Assembly (NCBI RefSeq): GCF_001954195.1
Contig: NZ_MBES01000067.1
Coordinates: 124,001 to 188,000, forward strand
Direction: 5' to 3'
DNA length: 64,000 nucleotides
Source: Mycobacterium sp. IS-1264
GTDB taxonomy: Bacteria; Actinomycetota; Actinomycetes; Mycobacteriales; Mycobacteriaceae
Made by a program: the position numbers and the translations under genes. Position 1 is the stretch's first letter; each line of letters begins with the position of its first letter. Positions 41,801-50,829 of this stretch are shown piece after piece. The notes under the pieces were generated by a model. The model was not told where the DNA came from, searched no databases, and worked only from the letters and a program-made list of their open reading frames with translations.

Positions 41801-43017
41801 CTCAGCGCCCGGTCGATGTCCGCGATCAGGTCGTCGGCGCCTTCCAGCCCGACCGAGATGCGGACCACGTTGTCGCCCAGCCCGATCGCGGCGCGGCCCT
41901 CGGGGCCCATCGCCCGGTGCGTCGTCGTCGCCGGGTGGGTGACAAGCGATTTGGCGTCGCCCAGGTTGTTGGAGATGTTGATCAGCTGCAGCTTGTCCAG
42001 CACGTCGAAGGCCCGTTGCTTGGCCGCGCTTTCCGCACAGTCGAGCGCGAAAGTGACCACGGTGCCGCCCCCGGTCATCTGACGTTTGGCCAGATCGTAC
42101 TGAGGGTGTGACGTCAGATAGGGATAGCGCACCCAGCTCACCGCCGGATGAGACTCCAGGAATTCCGCGATCCGCTGCGCCGACGAATTGGCATGTTCGA
42201 CGCGAATCGCCAGCGTCTCAAGGCCTTTCAGCAATACCCAGGCGTTGAAGGCGCTCATCGCCGGACCGGTGTGGCGCATCAGCTTCTGCACCGGACCGTC
42301 GATGTACTCCTTGTCGCCAAGGATGGCGCCACCCAGCACCCGGCCCTGACCGTCGATGTGCTTGGTACCCGAGTACACCACCACGTCGACTCCCAGCGGA
42401 ATGCCCTGCTGTAGCAGCGGCGTGGCAAACACGTTGTCCAGCACCACCTTTGCCCCGGCGGCGTGGGCCAGTTCGGTGACGGCGGCAATGTCGACCAGCG
42501 ACTGCATCGGATTCGACGGCGTCTCGAAGAACACCGCCGCGGTGGGCACCGACAGCGCCCGCTCCCACTGCGCGAGGTCGTCGCCGTCGACGAACACCGT
42601 CTCTACGCCCCAACGCGGCAGGATCTCGTTGCACACCACGAAGCACGACCCGAACAGGCTGCGGGAGGCGACCAATCGGTCCCCGGCGGCGAGCAGCGCG
42701 CCCAGCGAGGTGAACACCGCGGCCATGCCACTCGCGGTGGCGAATGCCGCGGGCGCCCCTTCGATCAGCCGCAACCGTTCCTCGAACATGGACACGGTGG
42801 GGTTGCCGTATCGGGAGTACACGAAGCGGTCGATTTCGCCGGTGAACGACTTCTCCGCGTCGGCGGCCGACTCGTAGACGTAGCCGGACGTCAAATACAT
42901 TGCCTCGGCGGTCTCGTCGAAGCCGGACCGCAGGATCCCGCCGCGCACCCCGGTGGTGGCCTGGCTGACGCCGTCGGGCAGCGGCTGGGGAATGCGGACC
43001 GACGGAACGTCGGTCAT
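41797..43017 (-). CDS. metZ: O-succinylhomoserine sulfhydrylase MetZ
   Basis: PLP enzyme making homocysteine from O-succinylhomoserine and sulfide. It is 406 aa, equal to M. tuberculosis MetZ. It has YGNPTVSMFEERLRLIEGA, FETPSNPMQSLVDI, LDNVFATPLLQQGIPLGVDVVVYSGTKHIDGQGRVLGG with the Schiff-base Lys in SGTKH, and SLGDAKSLVTHPATTTHR-type ending. The ATG overlaps the rhodanese stop (ATGA), so a sulfurtransferase is made next to a sulfide-using enzyme. The stop overlaps the end of convergent ndh by 4 nt. Confidence 0.95.
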   Translation of the reverse strand: MTDVPSVRIPQPLPDGVSQATTGVRGGILRSGFDETAEAMYLTSGYVYESAADAEKSFTGEIDRFVYSRYGNPTVSMFEERLRLIEGAPAAFATASGMAAVFTSLGALLAAGDRLVASRSLFGSCFVVCNEILPRWGVETVFVDGDDLAQWERALSVPTAAVFFETPSNPMQSLVDIAAVTELAHAAGAKVVLDNVFATPLLQQGIPLGVDVVVYSGTKHIDGQGRVLGGAILGDKEYIDGPVQKLMRHTGPAMSAFNAWVLLKGLETLAIRVEHANSSAQRIAEFLESHPAVSWVRYPYLTSHPQYDLAKRQMTGGGTVVTFALDCAESAAKQRAFDVLDKLQLINISNNLGDAKSLVTHPATTTHRAMGPEGRAAIGLGDNVVRISVGLEGADDLIADIDRALS

Positions 43018-43436
43018 AACTGCTTCCAGGGCAATCCTATTGCCCGCCAACCTGTTTCGCCCCGATGGCCGTGAGCGTTGAGATGACCTTCAAAGCCGTC
43101 CAGCACGTTGTAGGCCGGGGTGATGCCGACCTCGGTCGCGACCTCGGCGGCTCCGATGGAGCGGTTGCCCGAGCGACACAGGAATACCACCGGCCGCTCT
43201 TCGCCGTCCGCTGCGGGCGGGATGTGGTTCCGCAGTTCGGCCGCGAAGTTCTCGTTGCGCGTCCCGTCGGTCGTATTCCACTCGATGTACACCACGTCCC
43301 GGCCGAGGCTGGACAGGTCGGGCACACCGACGAACCGCCATTCGGCATCGGTGCGTACGTCGACCAGCACCGCCTGGGGGTTGTCGCTGAGCATCTTCCA
43401 TGCCTCGAGCGGCGTGATATCTCCTGCGTAGCTCAC
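43014..43436 (-). CDS. Single-domain rhodanese sulfurtransferase
   Basis: A 140-aa rhodanese. It begins ITPLEAWKMLSDNPQAVLVDVRTDAEW and has the active loop VVFLCRSGNRSIGAA with the catalytic Cys, then GWRAIGLPW at the end. The six-residue loop CRSGNR fits a sulfurtransferase rather than a phosphatase. It lies between purT and metZ with 4-nt overlaps on both sides, so sulfane sulfur handling is linked to methionine synthesis. Rv0390 is the counterpart. Confidence 0.92.
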   Translation of the reverse strand: MSYAGDITPLEAWKMLSDNPQAVLVDVRTDAEWRFVGVPDLSSLGRDVVYIEWNTTDGTRNENFAAELRNHIPPAADGEERPVVFLCRSGNRSIGAAEVATEVGITPAYNVLDGFEGHLNAHGHRGETGWRAIGLPWKQL

Positions 43437-44707
43437 CCGCGTGAGTCTCGCATATTCACCGCCGTCGCCACCTGTCGGGCGCGGTCCCGCGCGACGGCCA
43501 CGGCCGGCGCTGTGGCGAGCGCCACACCGAGTTGGCGCGCCGCACCCGCGGGTGGGCCGAACACCAGGAGATCGCCTTCCGGAACCGCGAGCGCGCCGCT
43601 GAGCGCGTCGGCGCCGGGAAACCCGCCCCCGTCTGTCCGCGGGATCGGGTGGGCGGCACCCGGCGAAATCATGATCGTGTCCACCGGCAGACCGAGAATG
43701 GCGCGTGCCTGCAGATCGAACACCGAAAGCCGCTGGGTGCGCAGCGTTACCCAGGCGCTCTGCCGCGGGTATGCGGTGACGTCGTTGAAGTACACCTCGT
43801 CGCCGTTGATCATCAATTCGACGCCGAAGACCCCGCGCCCACCGAGCGCCTTGACGATGCGCGCGGCGACGGATCTGGCGGCGTCCATAGCGGCGCCGCT
43901 CATTTCTTGGGGTTGCCAGGATTCCAGCAGGCCGGCCTCGGCGCGGCGATGACCGATGGGCGGGCAGAACTCGATCACCGGCCCGCGCGCGCCTTCGCTG
44001 CGCACCGCGAACAGGGTGACGTCGAATTCGATCTCGACCACCGCCTCGGCCAGCACCCGCGGTTGTGCATGACCGCCCGCGGCACGCCGCCAGGCGGGCC
44101 CGATGTCGTCGGGTCCGTCGACCATCGATCGTCCCGGGCCCGCCGGCCCCCTGACGGGTTTGACCAGCAGCGGATACCCCGCGTGCGCGGCCACCGCCTC
44201 GAGCTCGCCGACCGATCCGGCGAACCAGAACGGCGCCGTGGGCAGGCCCAGCTGGTCGGCGGCCAGCCGGCGCAGGCCCTCACGGTCGGCGCTGAGCCGC
44301 ACGGCGCGGGCGCTGGGCACCGCTTCGGCGAGCTCGTTGTGGGTCCCGGTGGCCAGGGCGTCGAGGGCATCGACGGAGACCGCCTCGGCGGCGGTCACCA
44401 CGAAGTCGGGTTGCAGCCGCAGGAAGGCCGCCGACAGCTCGTCGGAGTCGGTCATGGCGATGACGACCGATTGGTCGGCGACCCGGTGCGCGGGCGCACC
44501 CGCATAACCGTCGACCGCGATCACCTCGGCGCCCAGCCGCCGCAAGGCGATCGTCAGCTCCCGGCCGAGCTCGTCGGAACCCAGCAGCATCACGCGCGGC
44601 CGCACGTCGCCGTCCGCGCCGGCGCGCGATTCGCCAGTCTGCGGGGCCACCACGATCGCCGACGTTTTGTCGTCGTCGGCGGGTCCGTGGGTCAAGCCGT
44701 CAGTCAC
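43433..44707 (-). CDS. purT: Formate-dependent GAR transformylase PurT
   Basis: ATP-grasp enzyme using formate, ATP and GAR in purine synthesis as a folate-independent alternative to PurN. It is 424 aa with an N-terminal variable tail, then VMLLGSDELGRELTIALRRLGAEVIAVD, the ATP-grasp parts YPLLVKPVRGPAGPGRSMV and VLAEAVVEIEFDVTLFAVR, and GRGVFGVELMINGDEVYFNDVTAYPR. GTG start. The stop overlaps the GTG of the rhodanese gene. Confidence 0.94.
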   Translation of the reverse strand: MTDGLTHGPADDDKTSAIVVAPQTGESRAGADGDVRPRVMLLGSDELGRELTIALRRLGAEVIAVDGYAGAPAHRVADQSVVIAMTDSDELSAAFLRLQPDFVVTAAEAVSVDALDALATGTHNELAEAVPSARAVRLSADREGLRRLAADQLGLPTAPFWFAGSVGELEAVAAHAGYPLLVKPVRGPAGPGRSMVDGPDDIGPAWRRAAGGHAQPRVLAEAVVEIEFDVTLFAVRSEGARGPVIEFCPPIGHRRAEAGLLESWQPQEMSGAAMDAARSVAARIVKALGGRGVFGVELMINGDEVYFNDVTAYPRQSAWVTLRTQRLSVFDLQARAILGLPVDTIMISPGAAHPIPRTDGGGFPGADALSGALAVPEGDLLVFGPPAGAARQLGVALATAPAVAVARDRARQVATAVNMRDSRG

Positions 44708-44742
44708 TGCACAAGGATAGGTCGGCGGCGCAAAAGCGCTGC

Positions 44743-45381
44743 TCAGGGCTGGCCCGGCAGCAACCGCACCATCAGGCCGGTGCCTTCGGCCAACACCGCG
44801 TCATCGCCGTCGACCAATTCGGCGGACACGAACGCCTTGCGTCCCTCGGTTCTGGTGACGCGACCGCGCACCACCAACGGCGTATCGATCGGGGTGATTT
44901 TGCGGTAGTCGACGTGCAGGAAGGCCGTCCGGCTGATCGGCCGTCCCGCGGCGTGCGAAATCATCCCGAACATGTGGTCAAACAGCAGCGGCAGCACACC
45001 GCCGTGCACCGCGTGGTTGCCGCCGACGTGGAACCTGGTGAAATAGCCCGTCATTTCGACGCCGTCGGGCGCATACCGCGTCAACGTCCACGGCGGCAGC
45101 AGCAGGCTGCCCATGCCGGGCAGGTCGGGCGTGCGCCCGGCCGGCGCCTTGCCTTCGTCGGCTTCGAACGGGCCCAGCAGCTCCACCAGCGCCGCGGCCC
45201 GATCGGCCGCGTCGTCCCAGACACCGTCGCCGGGGTCGGCGGACACGGCAAGGTCCTGCAGCCGGCGCATGGACTCCACGAAGCGGCCGAATCCGGCGCC
45301 GGGGCTGGCCGGGCCGTATTCGGGAAAGCCGCCGTGATGCTCGTATTCTGGGTCGAGTTCTTTGGGGTCCGCGTCCGTCAC
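44743..45381 (-). CDS. Hotdog-fold acyl-CoA thioesterase (PaaI-like)
   Basis: A 212-aa protein with a hotdog domain in its C-terminal half: [85 protein letters not shown] is the usual catalytic loop (HGG...D). The N-terminal half is helical and acidic. The GTG at 45381 overlaps the purA stop (GTGA), giving a purA-thioesterase operon as in M. tuberculosis (Rv0357c-Rv0356c). The substrate is unknown. Confidence 0.87.
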   Translation of the reverse strand: MTDADPKELDPEYEHHGGFPEYGPASPGAGFGRFVESMRRLQDLAVSADPGDGVWDDAADRAAALVELLGPFEADEGKAPAGRTPDLPGMGSLLLPPWTLTRYAPDGVEMTGYFTRFHVGGNHAVHGGVLPLLFDHMFGMISHAAGRPISRTAFLHVDYRKITPIDTPLVVRGRVTRTEGRKAFVSAELVDGDDAVLAEGTGLMVRLLPGQP

Positions 45382-46676
45382 GGGCGGGCCGCCAGGATGT
45401 CGCGGCGCACGATCGTCTGGTCGCGTCCGGGACCGACGCCGATACACGAAACATGTGCTCCGGCAAGCTCTTCCAGCCGCAACACGTAGTCACGGGCCTT
45501 GGCGGGCAGGTCGTCGAACTCGCGCGCTGCCGAGATGTCCTCCCACCAGCCGGGCAGCTCCTCATAGATCGGTTCGGCGCGGTGCAGATCGCTTTGGGTC
45601 ATCGGCATTTCATGAGTCTCGGTGCCGTCGATCCGGTAGCCGACGCACACCGGCACCGTCTCCAGGCTGGACAGGACGTCGAGTTTGGTCAGGAAGTAGT
45701 CGGTGATGCCGTTGACCCGGGTGGCGTAGCGGGCGATGACCGCGTCGAACCAGCCGCAGCGCCGGCGCCGCCCGGTGGTGACACCGAATTCGCCGCCGGT
45801 CTTCGAGAGGTATTCGCCGTTCTCGTCGAACAGTTCGGTGGGGAACGGGCCGGAGCCCACCCGGGTGGTGTAGGCCTTGAGGATGCCGAGCACGGTGGTG
45901 ATCCGCGTCGGGCCGATGCCGGATCCGACGGCCGCACCGCCCGCCGTCGGATTCGACGATGTCACATAGGGATACGTGCCGTGGTCGACGTCGAGCAGCG
46001 TGCCCTGCGAGCCCTCCAGCAACACCGTTTCGCCGGCTTCCAACGCGGCGTTGAGCACCAGCCGGGTGTCGGCGATGCGGTGCCGAAATCCGTCGGCCTG
46101 GTCCAGCAGGACGTCGACGACGTGGTCCGCCTCCAGCGCCTTGCGGTTGTAGACCTTGACCAGGATCTGGTTCTTGAGTTCCAGCGCCGCCTCGACCTTG
46201 TGCGACAACAGCTCCGGGTCGAGCACGTCGGCGACCCGGATTCCCATGCGGGCGATCTTGTCCTGATAGCAGGGCCCGATGCCACGGCCGGTGGTGCCGA
46301 TCTTCTTGTTGCCCATGTAGCGCTCGGTGACCTTGTCGATGGCGACGTGGTAGGGCATCAGCAGGTGCGCGTCGGCGGAGATCAACAGCTTGGAGGTGTC
46401 GACCCCGCGGGCCTCGAGGCCCTTCAGCTCGTCGAGCAGCACACCGGGGTCGACGACCACGCCATTGCCGATCACATTGGTGACGCCCGGCGTCAACACC
46501 CCGGACGGGATCAGATGCAGCGCGAAGTTCTCACCGGTCGGCAAGACGACCGTGTGCCCGGCATTGTTGCCACCCTGATAGCGCACCACCCACTGCGCGC
46601 GCCCACCAAGCAGGTCGGTGGCCTTACCTTTGCCCTCGTCGCCCCATTGGGCGCCGATGAGGACGATTGCCGGCAT
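45378..46676 (-). CDS. purA: Adenylosuccinate synthetase PurA
   Basis: GTP-dependent enzyme converting IMP and aspartate to adenylosuccinate. It is 432 aa, full length. It has [89 protein letters not shown] and [10 protein letters not shown]. Translationally coupled to the downstream thioesterase. Divergent from the gene at 46758. Confidence 0.97.
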   Translation of the reverse strand: MPAIVLIGAQWGDEGKGKATDLLGGRAQWVVRYQGGNNAGHTVVLPTGENFALHLIPSGVLTPGVTNVIGNGVVVDPGVLLDELKGLEARGVDTSKLLISADAHLLMPYHVAIDKVTERYMGNKKIGTTGRGIGPCYQDKIARMGIRVADVLDPELLSHKVEAALELKNQILVKVYNRKALEADHVVDVLLDQADGFRHRIADTRLVLNAALEAGETVLLEGSQGTLLDVDHGTYPYVTSSNPTAGGAAVGSGIGPTRITTVLGILKAYTTRVGSGPFPTELFDENGEYLSKTGGEFGVTTGRRRRCGWFDAVIARYATRVNGITDYFLTKLDVLSSLETVPVCVGYRIDGTETHEMPMTQSDLHRAEPIYEELPGWWEDISAAREFDDLPAKARDYVLRLEELAGAHVSCIGVGPGRDQTIVRRDILAARP

Positions 46677-46757
46677 GACATGCTCCCACCTGGTCTCGCC
46701 TGCTTATTGTGGTCCAGCCGGTGACCTACCCTATCCCAGCGATTTGCGAGGAGTGTC

Positions 46758-47408
46758 GTGAACACGGCCGATACCACGCCCGGTGTGGCGGTGTTGGTGT
46801 TCGGCGACGCGCGGGTGCCCGGGCGGCTCAACGGCCTGCGGATCCGCCGAGCCGACGGCCCGGCCGACTCGGCCGCCATCGACGAGGCGATCGGTCCGCA
46901 TCGACGGCTGGTGGTGGTCGGTGGCGACGCCGACCTGGCCGCGGTGCTCACCCGGCTGCTGCGGGCGGAACGGCTCGACGTCGAGGTGGCGTACGTGCCG
47001 CGCCGGCGCACCGCGGCGACCCGGGTCTACCGGCTGGCGGCCGGACGCCGCGCGGCCCGGCGCGCCCGGCGCGGAACGGCCCGGCGGGTGCCGCTGATCC
47101 GCGACGAGACGGGGTCGGCGATCGTGGGCCGGGCCAGCTGGCGACCCGCCGAGGACCGGATTCACGGCGAGGCCGTCGTCGATGACACTGCGCTGTTCGA
47201 CGGCGACGTCGCCGGCCTGGACATCGAGCCGACGCTGGCGGTCCCGGGCCTGCGGGCCAGGACTCAGGGCGGCCGATGGATCACCGGTCGCGCCGTCCAG
47301 CTGGGCAGCACGGGCGTCGTCGTCGTGCGCGACGGTGTTCCGGCGCCCCGGGCCGCGCGCCGGTCGACGTTCTACCGCCACGTCGAGGGCTGGCTGCTGG
47401 TCGGGTAG
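46758..47408 (+). CDS. Hypothetical protein (Rv0358-like)
   Basis: A 216-aa soluble protein beside purA, the position of Rv0358. It has a Rossmann-like N-half (GVAVLVFGDARVPGRLNGLRIRR; PHRRLVVVGGDADLAAVLTRLLRAERLDVEVAYVPRRRTAAT) suggestive of a diacylglycerol-kinase-like or nucleotide-binding fold. A basic stretch (RLAAGRRAARRARRGTARR) and a DUF2855-type beta-rich C-half follow. GTG start. No catalytic residues can be named. The function is unknown. Confidence 0.8.
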   Translation: MNTADTTPGVAVLVFGDARVPGRLNGLRIRRADGPADSAAIDEAIGPHRRLVVVGGDADLAAVLTRLLRAERLDVEVAYVPRRRTAATRVYRLAAGRRAARRARRGTARRVPLIRDETGSAIVGRASWRPAEDRIHGEAVVDDTALFDGDVAGLDIEPTLAVPGLRARTQGGRWITGRAVQLGSTGVVVVRDGVPAPRAARRSTFYRHVEGWLLVG

Positions 47409-47441
47409 TCACATTTCGGGTCCGCGCGGTGTCGTTGTTGT

Positions 47442-47810
47442 ATGCGTGCTTTCGGTTATTGGACGACGACCGGCCTGCTCGCCGCCGAGTGTTTTGTGGG
47501 CGGAGTGATGGGCGCCTTACGCCTGCAACCGTTCAAGGGCGTTGTGACGCATCTGGGCTATCCGCCGTACTTCATGACCATCCTCGGCGTCTGCTACGTG
47601 GCGGCAGGCGTCGCACTGCTGGCGCCGCGCCTGCCCCTGGTCAAGGAATGGGCGTACGCGGGCCTGATGTTCATCTACCTCGGCGCGACGGTCTCCCACA
47701 TCTGGGCCGGCGATGACGCCAAGACGCTGGTGGGTCCTGTCATTCTCGTGGGGCTGGCCGTGGCCTCCTGGGCGCTGCGCCCACAGCGGCGGCGCGTGGT
47801 GGTCCGGTAG
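47442..47810 (+). CDS. DoxX-like membrane protein
   Basis: A 122-aa protein with four predicted helices: WTTTGLLAAECFVGGVMGALR, YFMTILGVCYVAAGVALLAP, WAYAGLMFIYLGATVSHIWAGD and LVGPVILVGLAVASWALRP. The pattern YPPYFMTILGVCYVAAGVALL and AYAGLMFIYLGATVSHIWAG is typical of DoxX-like family proteins. It sits between two genes on the same strand with short spacers. The function is unknown. Confidence 0.83.
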   Translation: MRAFGYWTTTGLLAAECFVGGVMGALRLQPFKGVVTHLGYPPYFMTILGVCYVAAGVALLAPRLPLVKEWAYAGLMFIYLGATVSHIWAGDDAKTLVGPVILVGLAVASWALRPQRRRVVVR

Positions 47811-47819
47811 TTTCGATCG

Positions 47820-48599
47820 GTGAGCTTTCCCAGGGTGCACGAATCGGTGCGCCCCAGCCCGATCTTCTTGGCCCTGCTCGGATTGACCGCGGTCGGCGGC
47901 GTGCTGGCCTGGCTGGCCGGGGCGACCGTGCGGCCGCTGGCCTACGCCGGGGTCTTCACCTTTGTGATCGCCGGCTGGCTGGTGTCGCTGTGCCTGCACG
48001 AATTCGGGCACGCGCTGACCGCCTGGCGCTTCGGGGACCACGACGCCGCGGTGCGCGGCTATCTGACACTGGATCCGCGGCGCTACAGCCATCCCGGGCT
48101 GTCGCTGCTGCTGCCGATGGTGTTCATCGCCCTGGGCGGGATCGGCCTGCCGGGCGCCGCGGTGTACCTGCGGACCGGGTTCATGACACCCACGCGGCGC
48201 ACCCTGGTCAGCCTGGCGGGCCCGGCGGCCAACCTACTGCTGGCGATCCTCCTGCTGACGCTCACCCGGTTGTTCTTGGACCCGAACCATGTGGTGCTGT
48301 GGGCCGGCGTCGCGTTCCTCGGCTTCCTGCAGATCATGGCCGTCGTGCTGAATCTGCTGCCGATCCCGGGCCTGGACGGCTACGACGCCCTGGAGCCACA
48401 CCTGAGCCCCGAGACCCAGCGCGCGGTGGCACCCGCCAAGCAGTGGGGAATCTTCATCCTGCTGTTCGTGCTCCTGGCGCCGGTGCTGAACCAATGGCTC
48501 TTCGGGATCGTGGGTTGGCTGTTCGATCTCTCGGGCGTGCCCCACATGCTGGCGGCCGCCGGCAACTCCCTTACCCGGTTCTGGAGCCGCTGGTTCTGA
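47820..48599 (+). CDS. Site-2-protease-like M50 membrane protein (Rv0359-like)
   Basis: A 259-aa intramembrane metalloprotease-like protein with about six helices. HEFGHALTAW (HExxH, about residue 60) lies in a membrane helix, and the second zinc ligand is in LLPIPGLDGYDAL (about 180-192), where the usual NxxPxxxxDG pattern is seen. The substrate is unknown. It starts 9 nt after the DoxX-like gene, probably co-transcribed. Confidence 0.87.
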   Translation: MSFPRVHESVRPSPIFLALLGLTAVGGVLAWLAGATVRPLAYAGVFTFVIAGWLVSLCLHEFGHALTAWRFGDHDAAVRGYLTLDPRRYSHPGLSLLLPMVFIALGGIGLPGAAVYLRTGFMTPTRRTLVSLAGPAANLLLAILLLTLTRLFLDPNHVVLWAGVAFLGFLQIMAVVLNLLPIPGLDGYDALEPHLSPETQRAVAPAKQWGIFILLFVLLAPVLNQWLFGIVGWLFDLSGVPHMLAAAGNSLTRFWSRWF

Positions 48600-48603
48600 C
48601 GCT

Positions 48604-48635
48604 TGCAATACATGCGCTAACACGCATATATTGCA
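48604..48635. promoter_or_regulatory. 13-bp inverted repeat, candidate metalloregulator operator
   Basis: TGCAATACATGCG (48604-48616) and CGCATATATTGCA (48623-48635) form an inverted repeat matching at 12 of 13 pairs around a 6-nt spacer. It lies 5 bp before the ATG of the metal exporter. The size and AT-rich arms suit an ArsR/SmtB-type repressor; in M. tuberculosis the CDF gene Rv2025c is controlled by KmtR. Confidence 0.55.
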
Positions 48636-48640
48636 TTTCC

Positions 48641-49540
48641 ATGGGCGCCGGCCACAACCACACCCCTGCCGAGGCCGACGCGTCGCGGATGATCCCCCGC
48701 ATGATCATGGCCGCGGCAATTCTGGCGGCCTTCTTTGTCGTGGAGTTGACCACGTCGCTGCTGATCAATTCGATCGCGTTGCTGGCGGACGCCGGCCACA
48801 TGCTCACCGACGTGGTGGCCGTGTTCATGGGCCTGGCCGCCGTCATGCTGGCCCGGCGCGGCAGTTCGTCGCCGGCGCGCACGTACGGCTGGCATCGCGC
48901 CGAGGTATTCACCGCGGTCGCCAACGCCGGGCTGCTGATCGGCGTCGCGCTGTTCATCCTCTGGGAGGCCGTCCGCCGGCTGCGGGACGCGCCGTCGATC
49001 CCCGGCGTGCCGATGATCGTGGTCGCGCTGGCCGGCCTGGCCGCCAACTTCGTCGTGGCGCTGCTGTTGCGGTCCCACTCGTCGCAGAGCCTGGCCGTGC
49101 GGGGCGCCTACATGGAGGTCGTCGCCGACACTGTCGGCAGCCTGGGCGTCCTGATCGCCGGCGTGGTCACCGTCACCACGCACTGGCCGTACGCCGACGT
49201 GGTGGTCGCCGTGTTGGTCGCGCTGTGGGTGCTGCCCCGCGCCATCTCCCTGGCCCGCGACGCGCTCCGGATCCTGTCCGAATCGTCGCCGGTCCACATC
49301 GACGTCGAGGAGCTGCGTTCGGCCCTGCACGCCGTCGACGGCGTGACCGAAGTGCACGACCTGCACGTGTGGACGCTTTCGCCCGGCAAGGACATGTGCA
49401 CCGCGCACTTGACCAGCACCGCCGACTCGGCCCGGGTGCTACAGGACGCGCGAGCGGTGTTGTCCGCGCGCGGGCTGCACCACGCCACGGTTCAGATCGA
49501 CGGCCCGGGCGGCAACGGCGACTGCTCGGACGGCTGCTAG
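48641..49540 (+). CDS. Cation diffusion facilitator metal exporter
   Basis: A 299-aa CDF exporter with six membrane helices. It has the TM2 metal site LLADAGHMLTDVVAVFMG (HxxxD) and TM5 EVVADTVGSLGVLIAGV (DxxxD/HxxxD-type), followed by a cytoplasmic domain ending VHDLHVWTLSPGKDMCTAHL. The N-terminal GHNH and C-terminal DCSDGC could bind metal. Zn, Co or Ni are likely substrates. The ATG 48641 follows a strong inverted repeat. It sits between the M50 gene and the DUF3151 gene, which are adjacent in M. tuberculosis as I recall, so it may be an insertion. Confidence 0.93.
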   Translation: MGAGHNHTPAEADASRMIPRMIMAAAILAAFFVVELTTSLLINSIALLADAGHMLTDVVAVFMGLAAVMLARRGSSSPARTYGWHRAEVFTAVANAGLLIGVALFILWEAVRRLRDAPSIPGVPMIVVALAGLAANFVVALLLRSHSSQSLAVRGAYMEVVADTVGSLGVLIAGVVTVTTHWPYADVVVAVLVALWVLPRAISLARDALRILSESSPVHIDVEELRSALHAVDGVTEVHDLHVWTLSPGKDMCTAHLTSTADSARVLQDARAVLSARGLHHATVQIDGPGGNGDCSDGC

Positions 49541-49950
49541 AGCCCGAGCGCCGCGCGGGCGGTGGGATCGCAGTCGTCGAGCAGATCGAGGCAACGCGCG
49601 TACTCGTCGGTCTCGCCGATCGCGTCGGCGGCGCGCGCCAGCGCCGCCACACATCGCAGGAAGCCCCGGTTGGGCTCGTGCGAATACGGCACCGGCCCGA
49701 AACCCTTCCAGCCGTTGCGGCGCAGCTGATCCAGGCCCCGGTGATAACCCGTCCGCGCATACGCGTAGGCCGTGATGGCCTTGTCGTCCGCCAGCGCCTC
49801 CTCGGCCAGCACCGCCCAGGCCACCGACGCCGACGGATGCGCGGCGGCGACGATGCCCGGGTTCTCCTTGGCGAGCAGCGCGGCCTCGGCATCGCTGTCA
49901 GGAGGCAACAGAATTGGATCAGGTCCCAGAAGATCACCCATCGGCGTCAT
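49537..49950 (-). CDS. DUF3151 protein (Rv0360c-like)
   Basis: A 137-aa soluble, helical protein. It has MGDLLGPDPILLPPDSDAEAALLAKENPGIVAAAHPSASVAWAVLAEEALADDKAITAYAYARTGYHRGLDQLRRNGWKGFGPVPYSHEPNRGFLRCVAALARAADAIGE, which is DUF3151 throughout. The ATG at 49950 is divergent from the Rv0361-like gene with 18 bp between. The stop shares bases with the convergent CDF stop. The function is unknown. Confidence 0.87.
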   Translation of the reverse strand: MTPMGDLLGPDPILLPPDSDAEAALLAKENPGIVAAAHPSASVAWAVLAEEALADDKAITAYAYARTGYHRGLDQLRRNGWKGFGPVPYSHEPNRGFLRCVAALARAADAIGETDEYARCLDLLDDCDPTARAALGL

Positions 49951-49968
49951 GTCGTCTATTCTGCCGTC

Positions 49969-50829
49969 ATGGCCAACGCACCCGAGCCCGACCGCGGCGG
50001 CGCGCCGAACCGGCCTGGGTCCGAGCCGCCGGAATCCCGGAGCGACCCGGCCGACGAGTGGGCCGCGGAGCCCGGCGAAGAGCAACCCGAGGGCCAGCCC
50101 CTGATTCCCAACGACGCCGAGACCGAGACCGTGGTGATCAACAAACCCGACCCGGCCGGCGACCCGGAGAATCCGGAGGGCCAGCAGCGCGAACGTCGTT
50201 TCACCGCACCGGGATTCGACGCGAAAGAGACAGCGATCATCGCCACCACCTCCGAGCCCGCCACCGAGGTCTTCGCATCGCCGCCGACGACCCCGGTGAC
50301 AACTCCCCCCGCCGGCCCGCCGCCGAAATCGGCTGTACCACAATCAATTCCACCGCGCGACGGGGAAAAGGTCCGGACATCAAGGCAATTCAACTGGGGA
50401 TTGGTGCTGGCGCTGATCGTCGTGGTGTTGGCGTTGGCGGCGATCGCGATCCTGGGCACGGTGCTGCTGACCCGCAGCAAGCACTTGAAGGTCTCGCCGG
50501 AGGATCAGGTCCGCCACACCATCCAGGACTTCGACGTCGCCGTGCAGCGGGGCGATCTGACGGCGCTGCGCAGCATCACGTGCGGCACCACCCGCGACGG
50601 GTATGTGGACTACGACGAGCACGCGTGGGCCGAGACCTACCAGCGCGTCTCGGCGGCCAAGCAATATCCGGTGATCGCCAGCATCGACCAGGTGGTGGTC
50701 AACGGCCAACACGCCGAGGCGAACGTCACCACCTTCATGGCCTACGACCCGCAGGTGCGGTCGACCCGCAGCCTGGACCTGCAATACCGCGACGACAAGT
50801 GGGAGATCTGCCAGTCCCCCAGCGGCTAG
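49969..50829 (+). CDS. Single-pass membrane protein (Rv0361-like)
   Basis: A 286-aa protein. A long disordered, acidic and Pro-rich cytoplasmic N-terminus (about 1-140) contains TETVVINKP and KETAIIATT, Thr motifs that resemble kinase/FHA sites. A membrane helix (WGLVLALIVVVLALAAIAILGTVLL, about 145-170) and an exported domain of about 110 residues with two cysteines (ITCGT, EICQS) follow. The outer domain resembles the DUF4878/NTF2-like lumenal domains of actinobacterial membrane proteins. Its TAG overlaps the fba stop. Phosphorylation is inferred. Confidence 0.84.
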   Translation: MANAPEPDRGGAPNRPGSEPPESRSDPADEWAAEPGEEQPEGQPLIPNDAETETVVINKPDPAGDPENPEGQQRERRFTAPGFDAKETAIIATTSEPATEVFASPPTTPVTTPPAGPPPKSAVPQSIPPRDGEKVRTSRQFNWGLVLALIVVVLALAAIAILGTVLLTRSKHLKVSPEDQVRHTIQDFDVAVQRGDLTALRSITCGTTRDGYVDYDEHAWAETYQRVSAAKQYPVIASIDQVVVNGQHAEANVTTFMAYDPQVRSTRSLDLQYRDDKWEICQSPSG

